Position numbers and translations under genes: made by a program. A stretch of 64,000 bases of DNA from Paenibacillus glycinis (GTDB lineage Bacteria > Bacillota > Bacilli > Paenibacillales > Paenibacillaceae), in the NCBI RefSeq assembly GCF_009909185.1, contig NZ_JAAAMV010000009.1, positions 248,001-312,000 of the forward strand, read 5' to 3'. The notes beneath the pieces are model-generated. The model did not search any database. It was not told the DNA's origin and saw only the letters and a list, made by a program, of their open reading frames with translations. Shown piece after piece: positions 45,277 to 54,853 of this stretch (position 1 is its first letter; every line of letters starts with the position of its first letter).

Positions 45277-45496
45277 CGTCATGTACATGACCAAGATCCG
45301 ATCGGTGATTTTTATCGGAAACTTCGAAAACTACGATTTGGGGATATATGGGTCGTATTCCAATTGGAAGCGCTTTATAATAGGATGGAAGATGAAGTTA
45401 CCGACAGACCGATGGCTTGACTTCGGAGAAGGAGGCGAGCTGCAAGCTCGTTTGATCGTTGTTCTCATGCCGAATTCACATAAGGGGCGATTCGAA

Positions 45497-47299
45497 ATGG
45501 ATATTTTTCGAAAGCAACAATGGCGAATGACGATATTTCCGAAGCTGATCGTCGCGTTCCTGCTCGTGGTCGCTCCGATCTACGGCATCGGCCTCATGAT
45601 GAATCAGCTGGGCGAAAAGAGCGTGAGCGAGGAACTGTCGAAGTCGCTCAACTCGCGGGTCGACTTTTACCTCAACTCGCTTGAGGTGGAAAATGATCGG
45701 ATGATGGAGCTGCTTCAGCAGTACATCGTCGACAAAGACATCCAACACGCCGCCTTCGTCAGCAATACGATGTCGATCGGAGAATGGACGGAGACGGTGC
45801 AGCGCATCCAGGACAAGCTTCAGCTGATCAAGAATTCGAGCCTCTACATCAAGAGCGTAAGCGCGCATATTCTGACGCTGAAGCGGACGATATCGAGCGA
45901 TGCCACGATCAGCGACACGCTCGGTTCCGAATACGAGGCCGTCGCCTCCATATCCAAACTCCGGGGTGTCGGCAAGTACTACTGGAATAACCGGTTGTTC
46001 CTGGCGATCGCCTACCCGGGCTCCGATCTGCCGAATATGAAGGAAACGTACGTTCTCTCGGTCGAGATCAACGAGGACATGATGAAGCAGTCGCTGCAGA
46101 ACTTCTCCGACTACAAGAACGCGGGAGCGCTGCTCGTCAATTCGGAGCACGGCTGGTCCTTGGGCAATCGAACCGACGAAGCGCTTACGAGAGAGCTCAC
46201 GGATTACTTGAGGGAGCGTCCCGAAGACGGCAGCGGCGAAGGCTACGCGCAGATCTCCGCGGGAAAGAGTTCCTATTTTGTCGCCTATAAACGTTCGCCT
46301 ACGTTCGGCTATGATTTGATCGCGTACGTGCCGTCGGCCGAGATGCTCGGTCCCATCGACAAATACCGGATGCTGCTATGGGTGATGTCGTTCGTCTCGC
46401 TCGTCTTTATCGTCGCCTACTCTTACTGGCTGTATCAGCTCATCCGCAAGCCGCTGCATCGGATGATTACCGGATTCCGCAAGGTGGAGGCGGGAAAGAT
46501 GGAGCCGATGCCGCTGCCAAAGGCGCGCGACGAGTTCCAATACTTGTTCCAACGGTTCAACATGATGACGAACAATCTGAAGGTGCTGATCCAGGAAGTG
46601 TACGAGCAGAAGCTGCGCGCCCAGACGTCGGAGCTGAAGCAGCTGCAGTCGCAGATCAATCCGCACTTTCTGTACAATACCTTTTTTATCCTATACCGCT
46701 TGGCGAAGATGCAGGATCATGACAGCGTCATCCGGTTCAGCCAGCACCTCGGCGAATACTTCCAGTACATTACGCGCAACGGCTCCGAAGAAGTGCCGCT
46801 CGGCGCGGAGATGAAGCACTCCCGCTCGTATGTGGAAATTCAGAACATTCGCTTCGCCAAAAGCCGCATTGCCGTCGATTTCAGCGAACTGCCCGAAGGC
46901 TGCGGCGACATGCGGGTACCGCGGCTCATCCTGCAGCCGTTCATCGAGAACGCGTACCATTACGGGCTCGAGACGAAGCGCAGGGACGGCAGAATCGCCG
47001 TGACGATGACCGAGCAGGATGGCCAACTGCTCATTTCGGTCGAGGATAACGGCGAACGGCTGACGGACGCCGACCTGCGGCGGATCGAAGCGAATCTAGC
47101 GCAACAGGGCGCGGATATGGAATATACCGGCATGCTGAACGTTCACCGACGGCTGCAAATCCGCTTCGGCGCCTCGTATGGCGTGTACGTAACCCGCGGC
47201 GAAATGGGCGGCATGAAAGCGACGCTGAGGCTGCCGATGCCGCAGTCCTCGGACAAATCCGCGGAACCAACAGACGCGCAAGACGCGAAAGGAGAGTGA
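45497..47299 (+). CDS. YesM-like sensor histidine kinase
   Basis: A 600-residue membrane kinase of the HPK7 (YesM/LytS-like) class, found with AraC-type regulators in Paenibacillus sugar loci. Two helices (about 15-38 and 290-315) bracket an extracellular sensor domain; a HAMP domain (KPLHRMITGFRKVEAGKMEP) follows, then the His_kinase motif SQINPHFLYNTF with His390 as the phospho-site, and a C-terminal ATPase domain (LILQPFIENAYHYGLE, SVEDNGERLTDADL). ATG 45497 is chosen because a GGGG site and the normal membrane start follow there; the frame continues to 45281 without support. It is directly followed by its response regulator. Confidence 0.94.
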   Translation: MDIFRKQQWRMTIFPKLIVAFLLVVAPIYGIGLMMNQLGEKSVSEELSKSLNSRVDFYLNSLEVENDRMMELLQQYIVDKDIQHAAFVSNTMSIGEWTETVQRIQDKLQLIKNSSLYIKSVSAHILTLKRTISSDATISDTLGSEYEAVASISKLRGVGKYYWNNRLFLAIAYPGSDLPNMKETYVLSVEINEDMMKQSLQNFSDYKNAGALLVNSEHGWSLGNRTDEALTRELTDYLRERPEDGSGEGYAQISAGKSSYFVAYKRSPTFGYDLIAYVPSAEMLGPIDKYRMLLWVMSFVSLVFIVAYSYWLYQLIRKPLHRMITGFRKVEAGKMEPMPLPKARDEFQYLFQRFNMMTNNLKVLIQEVYEQKLRAQTSELKQLQSQINPHFLYNTFFILYRLAKMQDHDSVIRFSQHLGEYFQYITRNGSEEVPLGAEMKHSRSYVEIQNIRFAKSRIAVDFSELPEGCGDMRVPRLILQPFIENAYHYGLETKRRDGRIAVTMTEQDGQLLISVEDNGERLTDADLRRIEANLAQQGADMEYTGMLNVHRRLQIRFGASYGVYVTRGEMGGMKATLRLPMPQSSDKSAEPTDAQDAKGE

Positions 47300-47305
47300 A
47301 ATGCC

Positions 47306-48982
47306 ATGTACCGACTGTTGATCGTCGACGATGAACCGATCATCGTCGAAGGTTTAAGCGAGCTATTCTCGCAGTCCGGCCATCCCTTGGAGGTCTATCA
47401 AGCGTTCGACGGACTGGAAGCGCTGGCGATCGCGCGGAAGCTGCGCATCGACATGCTGCTGACGGATATCGAGATGCCGGAGATGAACGGCATCGAGCTG
47501 CAGAAGGAGGTGCTGCGCCTGTGGCCGCGCTGCAGGTCGATTTTCCTGACCGGCTATAACGAGTTCGATTATGTCCAGTCGTCCATCCGCGGCGGAGCGA
47601 TCGATTACGTGCTGAAGACGGAAGGAGACGATCCGATCGTCGCCTCGATCGAGAAGGCCATTCGCGTCATTGCCGAGGAGGTGACCTACGAAGGATTAAT
47701 CGCGAACGCCCGCTCGTCCCTTAAGCTGGCGCTGCCGGCGCTGCGCAAGGAGTATTTGACCGGGCTGCTGGAAGGGGAAGCCTCGTCGTCCGCCGCGCGG
47801 AGAGAACGGTTCGCGCAGCTTGAAGTGCCGCTCGATCCCGACTTGCAGGTCGTCATGGCCGTCGGCCGGATCGACCGTTGGCGCGAGGATGCGACGGGAG
47901 GCGACAAGGTGTTGTTCGCGTATTCGATCAACAACATCTTCGAAGAATTCGTGGCGCAGGAATTCGACCTGACGCACTTCAGAGGCGATCACGAGCGGCT
48001 GATCTGGCTGCTGCAGCCGAAGACGGGGTCGGGGTATCGCCATGCGATCATCGGCAAGGCGCCGCTGCACGCAGGCGCAAGCGCGGAAGCCGATCCGGAA
48101 GCCGACCTGCACGCTTACTTGCTGGGGATGCTCGAATCCGTGCAAGACGCTTGCAGCCGATACTTGAAGCTCGCCTGCTCGTTCGTCGTCTCCAGCGAGC
48201 CGTTCGAGTGGGACGCGCTCCCGTCCAAATACGAACGGCTGTCGCAGCTGTTCGGCCGCGGGCTCGGACTCGGCAGCCAGATGCTGCTGTCGGACGACCG
48301 GGCGAAGGAAAGAGGGGACGAGCAGGCGCGAAGCAAGGTCAAGCGCATTCGCCTGCTCGATCAATACTTGATGCAGAAGGAACGGGAGAAATTCGAGCAG
48401 CTGTTCGACGAGATATCGGAAGCCGTCGGCGAGCCGGCTCTGCTTGCGGCAGGCTTGCCGCTCGAGGTGTTCTACGAGCTGTCCGCGATCTTCATTCCGC
48501 ATCTGAATCGGTTCGACGCGCTCGGCGCCGGCGGCGGTCACGCGATCCCGAGCAAGCTGTTCTCGATCCGCGAGCATCGTTCGTGGAGGGAGGCCTCCGG
48601 CTTTTTCCGCGAGCTGGCGGATGTGCTGTTCGAACGCATGGAAGGCGGCAACGAGCAGGAGACGAGCGAAGTCGTCGAACAGCTTCATCGCTACGTGGAG
48701 GAGCACATCGAGGGCGATCTGTCGCTGAACCGCCTGGCCGAGCACGTCTATTTGACGCCGTTTTACCTCTCCAGATTGTACAAGCAGAAGACGGGCCATA
48801 CCATCAGCGACCATATCACGAGGACGAGAATCGAGAGAGCGAAGCGGCTGCTCGGCGAGAGCACGCTTAAGATTCACGAGGTCGGCATGCGGATCGGGTA
48901 CGATTCGGCGTCCTATTTCACCCGTTTTTTCAAAAAAACGACCTTGCTGACGCCACAGGAATACCGCGATTCGCTCAAGTAG
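47306..48982 (+). CDS. YesN-like AraC-type response regulator
   Basis: A 558-residue response regulator. The receiver domain (1-120) has RLLIVDDEP, the phospho-acceptor Asp54 in LLTDIEMPEMNG and Thr/Ser and Lys in IFLTGYNEFDYVQSS and YVLKTEG. A long linker domain of the YesN type (about 150-440) follows, and the C-terminus is an AraC pair of helix-turn-helices (SLNRLAEHVYLTPFYLSRLY, then IHEVGMRIGYDSASYFTRFF). It should activate the transporter and enzyme genes of this locus. AAAGGAGAG is nine bases ahead of ATG 47306, seven bases after the kinase. Confidence 0.94.
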   Translation: MYRLLIVDDEPIIVEGLSELFSQSGHPLEVYQAFDGLEALAIARKLRIDMLLTDIEMPEMNGIELQKEVLRLWPRCRSIFLTGYNEFDYVQSSIRGGAIDYVLKTEGDDPIVASIEKAIRVIAEEVTYEGLIANARSSLKLALPALRKEYLTGLLEGEASSSAARRERFAQLEVPLDPDLQVVMAVGRIDRWREDATGGDKVLFAYSINNIFEEFVAQEFDLTHFRGDHERLIWLLQPKTGSGYRHAIIGKAPLHAGASAEADPEADLHAYLLGMLESVQDACSRYLKLACSFVVSSEPFEWDALPSKYERLSQLFGRGLGLGSQMLLSDDRAKERGDEQARSKVKRIRLLDQYLMQKEREKFEQLFDEISEAVGEPALLAAGLPLEVFYELSAIFIPHLNRFDALGAGGGHAIPSKLFSIREHRSWREASGFFRELADVLFERMEGGNEQETSEVVEQLHRYVEEHIEGDLSLNRLAEHVYLTPFYLSRLYKQKTGHTISDHITRTRIERAKRLLGESTLKIHEVGMRIGYDSASYFTRFFKKTTLLTPQEYRDSLK

Positions 48983-49000
48983 ATATAAAAGGATAAGGAA

Positions 49001-49014
49001 GGTAAACGTTTTAT
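49001..49014. promoter_or_regulatory. cre-like site before the transporter genes
   Basis: GGTAAACGTTTTAT has the palindromic AAACGTTT core and differs from the CcpA consensus TGWAANCGNTNWCA at three outer positions. It lies 76 bases before the solute-binding protein gene. Catabolite control is inferred. Confidence 0.3.
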
Positions 49015-49089
49015 TATATTCGCCGCGTCGGATGAACCTCATAATGAAAGCGTACCACATTTCATGCAGGGTACAGGGGAGGCAAGCAG

Positions 49090-50847
49090 ATGGTGTTGAA
49101 AAAAGCGAACGCGAAAAGGTCGGCCATGCTCTCATTGCTGCTGATCATGACAACTGTGACGGCTTGCAGCAACAGCAATAACGGCAATAACGGCAGCAAA
49201 AGCGACACACCAAGCGCATCGACCAGCGAAAGCGGCGATAACAAAAACGAAAGCCCGCCGGCTTCGCCGGCAGCATCCGGTCCGAGCGGCCCCGAAGGCA
49301 AATACGATCCGCCGATCGAGGTAACGACCGTGCGCGCCGTCAGCGCGGCCGCCGAACTTGCGCCCGGCGAAACGTTCGACGAGAACATTTGGACCAAGAC
49401 GTTCGAAAGCGATCTCGGCATTAAGGTGAAGAACCTCTGGAAGGTTAACGCGGAGCAGTATCAGAACAAGATCGCCGTCACGATGGCCTCGGGCGATATG
49501 CCCGACTTCATGAACGTTGACGCCCAGCAGTTCCAGATCCTCGTGGAAGCCGGCACGATCGCGGATCTGACCGACGTCTACGCGAAGTACGCTTCCGACC
49601 TGACGAAGAGCTCGTTCGAAGGAAGCAACGACCTGCGTCTCAAAGCGGCGACGGTAAACGGCAAACTCATGGGGATTCCGGCAGACGGGGGAGAATCCGC
49701 CGATACCCATCTCATCTATATTCGCAAAGACTGGCTTGCCAACGTGGGGCTCCAGCCGCCGAAGACGATGGACGACGTCATCAAGATCGCCTTGGCGTTC
49801 ACGAAGAACGACCCGGACAAGAACGGCAAGAACGATACGTACGGATTAAGCCTCGACTACAATTTGTTCAACGGCTGGTCCGGTCTTGACGGCTTCTTCA
49901 ACGGCTACCACGCGTATCCGTTCAACCCGACCAAGGGTACCGGCACGAACCTGAACTTCATCAAAGGCTCGGACGGCAAGGTACAGTGGGCCGACGTTCA
50001 ACCGGAAGTGAAAACCGCGCTCGGCAAGCTGGCCGACTTGTTCAAGCAAGGCGCGCTCTATCCGGAATTCAGCGTCATCGACGGCATCAAGTCCGGCGAG
50101 CTCGCGACGTCCGGTAAAGTCGGCATGACGTTCGGTTCGTTCTTCGTGCCGACATGGCCGATCAACAATATGTACAAAGACGTGCCGGGTTCGGATTGGG
50201 GCATCTATCCGCTCGTATCGTCCGACGATCAGCCGGTGCTGGCGCAAAGCACGACGGGATTGCCTTCGCATTACTTCGTCGTCAGCAAGAAGTCCGAACA
50301 TCCGGAGGCTCCGTTCCTGCTGCTCAACACGTACATGGAGAAGCTCTACGGACACTTCGATAAGAATTACCATACGGTCACGGTGGATGGCAAGGACTAC
50401 GGCGAATTCGGACTCGCGCCGATCAACGGAGGCTTGCCGGGCAACAATCCGAGGGCGGCCGTCGCGATTCAAGCGGCGAAAAAGTCCGGCGATACGTCGG
50501 CGCTGAACGATGAACAGAAGTCCTACTTCGATCAGGTGGCCAAATTCGAGGCCGGCGACGCGACGATGTGGGCCGCGAACAAACTGTGGTCGGAAGGCGG
50601 CGTATTCAGCCTCCAAGGCCAATATATCGACAACCACCAAGTGTTCACCTCGGCGTACGTGGGCAATCCGACGCCGACGATGGTCGCAAAAGGTCCGTCG
50701 CTTCGCGACGAAGAAGTCAAGATGATGACTTCGATCATCATGGGCTCCAAGCCGCTCGACAGCTTCGACGAGTGGGCGGCGAATTGGCTTGCCTCCGGCG
50801 GTCAGGATATTCTGAACGAAGTCAACGCCAGCGGCATGGTTCAATAA
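49090..50847 (+). CDS. Solute-binding lipoprotein of sugar ABC transporter
   Basis: A 585-residue extracytoplasmic binding protein. The signal peptide ends TTVTAC with Cys26 lipidated, followed by a Ser/Asn/Gly-rich linker to about residue 65. Typical family 1 features include VTMASGDMPDFMNVDAQQF, KLMGIPADGGESADTHLIYIRKDWL and TKNDPDKNGKNDTYGLSLD, as in LplA/YtcQ-like proteins for oligosaccharides. With a length of 585 residues it is larger than maltose-type proteins, fitting bulky uronic-acid oligomers (inference). GGGGAGG precedes the ATG. A hairpin lies between it and the permease, so it is expected to be made in excess. Confidence 0.94.
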   Translation: MVLKKANAKRSAMLSLLLIMTTVTACSNSNNGNNGSKSDTPSASTSESGDNKNESPPASPAASGPSGPEGKYDPPIEVTTVRAVSAAAELAPGETFDENIWTKTFESDLGIKVKNLWKVNAEQYQNKIAVTMASGDMPDFMNVDAQQFQILVEAGTIADLTDVYAKYASDLTKSSFEGSNDLRLKAATVNGKLMGIPADGGESADTHLIYIRKDWLANVGLQPPKTMDDVIKIALAFTKNDPDKNGKNDTYGLSLDYNLFNGWSGLDGFFNGYHAYPFNPTKGTGTNLNFIKGSDGKVQWADVQPEVKTALGKLADLFKQGALYPEFSVIDGIKSGELATSGKVGMTFGSFFVPTWPINNMYKDVPGSDWGIYPLVSSDDQPVLAQSTTGLPSHYFVVSKKSEHPEAPFLLLNTYMEKLYGHFDKNYHTVTVDGKDYGEFGLAPINGGLPGNNPRAAVAIQAAKKSGDTSALNDEQKSYFDQVAKFEAGDATMWAANKLWSEGGVFSLQGQYIDNHQVFTSAYVGNPTPTMVAKGPSLRDEEVKMMTSIIMGSKPLDSFDEWAANWLASGGQDILNEVNASGMVQ

Positions 50848-50858
50848 GACGAAACAAT

Positions 50859-50891
50859 GGGGATAGGGGATGGCCGCTAGCCGCTATCCCC
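50859..50891 (+). terminator. Partial terminator or processing hairpin
   Basis: GGGGATAG (50859-50866) pairs with CTATCCCC (50884-50891), followed by TCTTT. A hairpin here is common between binding-protein and permease genes and would lower downstream expression. Confidence 0.6.
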
Positions 50892-50920
50892 TCTTTGCAA
50901 CCAGGCAGGAGGGAAATCGA

Positions 50921-51820
50921 TTGCGCCGCAGAAATTGGAGACTGGAAATGCCGCTGCACCTTATGCTGGTGCCGGGTATCATCGTGGTGCTGCTGTTCAG
51001 CTACGGCCCGATGGTCGGCGTCGTCATCGCCTTCGAGAATTTTATCCCGGTTAAAGGAATGTTTCGCTCCGAGTGGGTCGGACTCGAACATTTCAAGTAT
51101 ATCTATCATTTGTCCGAGACGAGGGAAGTGCTGCGGAACACGGTATTCATCGCGCTTATGAAAATGATCGGCGGACTCGTCGCGCCGCTTGTCACCGCGC
51201 TTCTGCTGAACGAGGTCATGAAGAAGTACTACAAGCGCGCCATCCAAACGATCATCTATATGCCGCACTTCATGTCCTGGGTCATCATGGCCGGCATCTT
51301 GCTCGACGTGCTCTCTCCGACATCCGGGATCGTGAATCAATTCATCGCGTGGCTCGGATTCGATAAGGTATTCTTCCTCGGCAATGATAAATGGTTCCCT
51401 TATGTGCTGGTCGTGACCGACGTCTTGAAGGAATTCGGGTTCGGAACGGTCGTCTATCTGGCTGCCATTACGGCCGTAAATCCGTCTTTGTACGAAGCAG
51501 CCGTCCTGGACGGCGCGAACCGCTGGAAACAAACGCTTCACGTGACGATTCCCGCGATCATCCCGATCACGATATTGCTGACGACGCTCGCGCTCGGCAA
51601 CGTGCTGAACGCCGGCTTCGACCAAGTCTTCAACCTGTATAACCCATCCGTCTATTCGACCGGCGACATTCTCGATACGTACGTCTACCGGATCGGCCTG
51701 GCCAGCGCGCAATACGGCGTGGCGACCGCCGTCGGACTGTTCAAGTCGGCGATCTCGCTCGTCTTGATTTCGTTGTCCTATTTCTTGGCCTATCGTTTCG
51801 CGAATTATCGCATTTTCTGA
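50921..51820 (+). CDS. ABC sugar permease, LplB/MalF-like
   Basis: A 299-residue, six-helix permease. The start is the TTG at 50921 because AGGAGGG (50907-50913) is seven bases ahead; an ATG at 50870 sits inside the upstream hairpin. The EAA-type loop is seen in AAITAVNPSLYEAAVLDGANRWKQ (near residues 185-208), which docks to the ATPase. This type of transporter usually uses a distant shared ATPase (MsmX-like), and none is present here. It follows the binding protein and precedes the second permease. Confidence 0.94.
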   Translation: MRRRNWRLEMPLHLMLVPGIIVVLLFSYGPMVGVVIAFENFIPVKGMFRSEWVGLEHFKYIYHLSETREVLRNTVFIALMKMIGGLVAPLVTALLLNEVMKKYYKRAIQTIIYMPHFMSWVIMAGILLDVLSPTSGIVNQFIAWLGFDKVFFLGNDKWFPYVLVVTDVLKEFGFGTVVYLAAITAVNPSLYEAAVLDGANRWKQTLHVTIPAIIPITILLTTLALGNVLNAGFDQVFNLYNPSVYSTGDILDTYVYRIGLASAQYGVATAVGLFKSAISLVLISLSYFLAYRFANYRIF

Positions 51821-51841
51821 CCACCCGCAAGGAGGATTGTC

Positions 51842-52729
51842 ATGGTCCAACACTACTCATGGAGTCGCAAGCTGTTCGTTGTTTTCAACTATACCTTCCT
51901 TGCGGTGTTGTCTCTGATAAGCATTCTGCCATTAATCAATGTCTTCTCTGTGTCCTTAAGCTCGGCCGCCGCGATAGAAGCGGGCAAAGTGACGCTATGG
52001 CCGGTCGACTTCTCCTGGAAGGCTTACGAGTTCGTCGCGAAGAAGCGCGAGTTCCTGGTCTCGATGGGCATCTCCGCAGAGCGCGTGTTGTTGGGCGTCA
52101 GCATCAACATGCTGTTAACGGTGCTTACGGCTTACCCGCTGTCCAAGGAAGCGGCGAATCTGAAGTTCCGAACGGGCTATGCCTGGTTCTTCGTCTTCAC
52201 GATGCTGTTCGCCGGCGGATTGATTCCGACCTATATGATCGTGCGGAATTTCCACCTGCTCGACAGCATCTGGGCGCTTGTGCTGCCGGGAGCGCTGCCT
52301 GTGTTTAACGTTATCTTGATGCTCAACTTCTTCAGAGGCTTGCCGAAGGAACTGTCGGAATCGGCGTTCATCGACGGCGCCGGACATTGGCAGACGCTGT
52401 GGCGGATCATCATCCCGCTCTCGATGCCCTCGATCGCGACCGTCACCTTGTTCGCGGTCGTCTCGCACTGGAACGAATGGTTCAATGGCCTGATCTACAT
52501 GAACGATCCGATCCATTATCCGCTTGCCAGTTACTTGCAGACGATCGTCGTGCGCATGGATATGTCTTCGATCAGCGACCCGGCGATGCTGCTCTTGTTG
52601 TCGAAGCTGAACGATCGGTCGGTGCGCGCGGCGCAAATTTTCCTCGGCATGGTGCCGGTGCTGTGCGTATATCCGTTCCTGCAGCGTTACTTCATGAGCG
52701 GCATGACGCTCGGAAGCGTCAAGGAATAA
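51842..52729 (+). CDS. ABC sugar permease, YtcP/MalG-like
   Basis: A 295-residue permease with six helices; the EAA-like loop is ELSESAFIDGAGHWQTLWRI near residue 165-190. It ends in RYFMSGMTLGSVKE, the stereotyped C-terminus of YtcP-type permeases, whose glycine-serine-lysine tail is common to this group. AAGGAGGATTGTC precedes the ATG. It completes the transporter of the locus; the pair with 50921 probably imports the oligosaccharides released outside. Confidence 0.95.
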   Translation: MVQHYSWSRKLFVVFNYTFLAVLSLISILPLINVFSVSLSSAAAIEAGKVTLWPVDFSWKAYEFVAKKREFLVSMGISAERVLLGVSINMLLTVLTAYPLSKEAANLKFRTGYAWFFVFTMLFAGGLIPTYMIVRNFHLLDSIWALVLPGALPVFNVILMLNFFRGLPKELSESAFIDGAGHWQTLWRIIIPLSMPSIATVTLFAVVSHWNEWFNGLIYMNDPIHYPLASYLQTIVVRMDMSSISDPAMLLLLSKLNDRSVRAAQIFLGMVPVLCVYPFLQRYFMSGMTLGSVKE

Positions 52730-52865
52730 GCCGTCGTTCGATGAAGCCGTCCTGTTCTTCGGAGCAGGACGGTTTTCTAGCAGACATGTTGTGCCGCTGA
52801 CGCGGCTCGCGAATGATCGCAGCGTGGGCAGACGCGGGTAGGTGAGATTGGGAGGAGATGGAACG

Positions 52866-54758
52866 ATGTTAGTAGAACGTTACGGCTCGGCCCGGCTTGA
52901 GGAGCTTGACTTCGGCGACGGCCCTTACGCGCCGTTCCCCAAGGCGGAAGACCGCGAAGCCTGGGGATCGCTCTCCTCTGAGAAAAGAGCGAATTGGCTG
53001 CGGCTTGCGGACCATTATGCGGATTACGGGTGGCCGGTGCTCAAGGTATCGGACTATCGCGCCTATTGGACGAGCGGCGACTTGTCGCGACTCAGTCTCG
53101 CCTACTTCGAACGGAGAAGCGTGCTCGGCATTCTCGTCATCGCCGAATGCATGGCAGGCGAAGGCACCTACATGGATCAAATTTTAAACGGGATCTTCGC
53201 CATCTGCGAGGAGACGACCTGGGTGTCACCGGGACATCGCAGTCACTGGAAGGAGTTCGATAAGCAAGCGAGCATCCCTAGCAGCACGGAATCCGGAGTC
53301 GAGCTGGCCTCTGCGGAAACGGCGCGGCTGCTGCTATGGACCCGCTATTTGCTCGGAAGCAAATTTGACGCCATCAGCCCGCGAATCAACGAGCGCATCG
53401 TTCGGGAGACGAAGGAGCGGATGCTGAAGCCTTACCTCGAGCATGACGATTACTGGTGGCAAGGCTTCACCCCGGGCGAGCGGGTCAACAACTGGAATCC
53501 GTGGTGCAACGGCCCGGTGCTGGCGGGATTCCTGCTGATCGAGGAGGACCCGGACGTCAGAAGAGCGGGAATCGCCAAGGTGATGCGAAGCCTCGACGCG
53601 TTCATCGCGACTTATGCGGCGGACGGCTGCTGCGACGAAGGACCGTCTTATTGGAGCGCGTCGGGAGGCGGCTTATATGAATGCCTGGAGATGCTGTCGC
53701 TGGCGTCGCAAGGACGTTTCGACATTTTCGGGGAGCGGATCATTAAGGATATTGGCGCTTATATGCCCAAAGTACACATACATGGCGATTATTACGTCGC
53801 TTTCGCCGATTGCGATGCAAAGGCGAGTCCGGGAGCCGGGGGCGTGTATCGTTACGGCCTTAGCGCGGGGGAAGAGTCGCTCGTCCGTCTCGGCGCCAGC
53901 CTGCCGCCAAGCGGCGATCCGAGCACGCGCATCTGGTTTAACTTGTACGGCTACGCCCGGGATTTATTCGTCGAGAAGGAACGGCTCGCGCAGAGAGCGA
54001 CTGCTCCCTATATGCGCGATGTGTGGTTCCGCGTGACCGAAGTGATGACCGCAAGGGAGCGGGAAGGCACCGAGCAGGGCTTGTACGTCGCGGCCAAAGG
54101 CGGCAACAACGGGGAGGCGCACAACCATAACGACGTCGGCAGCTTCCTCGTGTTCGCCGACGGCTATCCGCTGCTCGTCGATCTAGGCACGGAGGAGTAC
54201 AAGGCGCAGACGTTCAGCGCGCGGCGCTATGAGCTGTGGTATTTGCAATCGCAGTACCATAACCTGCCTACGGTGCGCGGGGTACTGCAGCACGACGGCT
54301 GGCCGTACAAGGCTCGCAATGCGGAATACTCGCAACAGGGCGGCCGCTCCGAGCTGCGAATGGACATCGCGGGCGCGTATCCGGAGGAAGCCGGGATCGC
54401 GACTTGGGCGCGTACGGTTCGGCTGGATCGGGACGGCGTCCCAGCCGTGACGGTGAGCGACGTATTTGCCATGAAGGACGGCGCTCCGGCGGAAATGTTC
54501 CATTCGTTGGTTACGCCTTGCGAGCCTATCATCGGCGGCGAGGGCAGCGGCGAGATCCTGTTGACTTACGCGCCCGGCAAGCAAGCGGTCATCCGTTACG
54601 ACGACGGGCATCTTCGGGCGCGAATCGAGAAGATCGAATACATGGAAAGCCGACTAAGAAGAAACTGGGGCGACCGCATGTACCGCATCGTGCTGGAGGA
54701 ACGGCAGCCGGTCGCTGCCGGCGAGAGGACGATCGCCATAACGCTCGAGCGCGGATGA
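52866..54758 (+). CDS. Heparinase II/III-family lyase
   Basis: A 630-residue protein of the heparinase II/III-like superfamily (PL12/PL15/PL17/PL21-type). An (alpha/alpha) toroid spans residues about 50-350 (KPYLEHDDYWWQGFTPGERV, NNWNPWCNGPVLAGFLLI, CCDEGPSYWSASGGGLYECL) and a beta-sandwich follows. The conserved metal/substrate site is GEAHNHNDVGSFLVFADG near residue 415. No signal peptide is seen, so it would act on imported uronic-acid oligosaccharides by beta-elimination, feeding the GH88 enzyme. ATG 52866 has GGGAGGAG ahead; an upstream TTG-led frame is not needed. Its 3' end is copied in the tandem repeats that follow. Confidence 0.85.
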   Translation: MLVERYGSARLEELDFGDGPYAPFPKAEDREAWGSLSSEKRANWLRLADHYADYGWPVLKVSDYRAYWTSGDLSRLSLAYFERRSVLGILVIAECMAGEGTYMDQILNGIFAICEETTWVSPGHRSHWKEFDKQASIPSSTESGVELASAETARLLLWTRYLLGSKFDAISPRINERIVRETKERMLKPYLEHDDYWWQGFTPGERVNNWNPWCNGPVLAGFLLIEEDPDVRRAGIAKVMRSLDAFIATYAADGCCDEGPSYWSASGGGLYECLEMLSLASQGRFDIFGERIIKDIGAYMPKVHIHGDYYVAFADCDAKASPGAGGVYRYGLSAGEESLVRLGASLPPSGDPSTRIWFNLYGYARDLFVEKERLAQRATAPYMRDVWFRVTEVMTAREREGTEQGLYVAAKGGNNGEAHNHNDVGSFLVFADGYPLLVDLGTEEYKAQTFSARRYELWYLQSQYHNLPTVRGVLQHDGWPYKARNAEYSQQGGRSELRMDIAGAYPEEAGIATWARTVRLDRDGVPAVTVSDVFAMKDGAPAEMFHSLVTPCEPIIGGEGSGEILLTYAPGKQAVIRYDDGHLRARIEKIEYMESRLRRNWGDRMYRIVLEERQPVAAGERTIAITLERG

Positions 54759-54853
54759 TCCGATCGCAGTCACGCTCGAGCCTTGTTGATCCCATCTCAG
54801 TCACGCTCGAGCGCGGTTGATCCGACCGCCGTTGCGTTCGATCCCGGCTCATC
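54730..54853 (+). repeat. Four 31-bp tandem repeats from gene 3' end
   Basis: Four consecutive 31-bp units lie at 54730-54760, 54761-54791, 54792-54822 and 54823-54853, with a decayed fifth from 54854. Unit 1 is the last codons and stop of the lyase gene. Units 2 and 3 differ at about 5 of 31 bases and keep the CTCGAG core; unit 4 is more diverged. Read in register, each early copy again encodes a V/I-T-L-E end with TGA. Confidence 0.8.

Noticed and set aside
47696-49135. A 479-codon minus-strand frame under the response regulator
   Set aside because: Arg/Gln-rich shadow protein covering the conserved AraC domain; no ribosome site.
54730-54853. CRISPR-like short repeats
   Set aside because: The 31-bp units are contiguous with no spacers and derive from the adjacent coding end.
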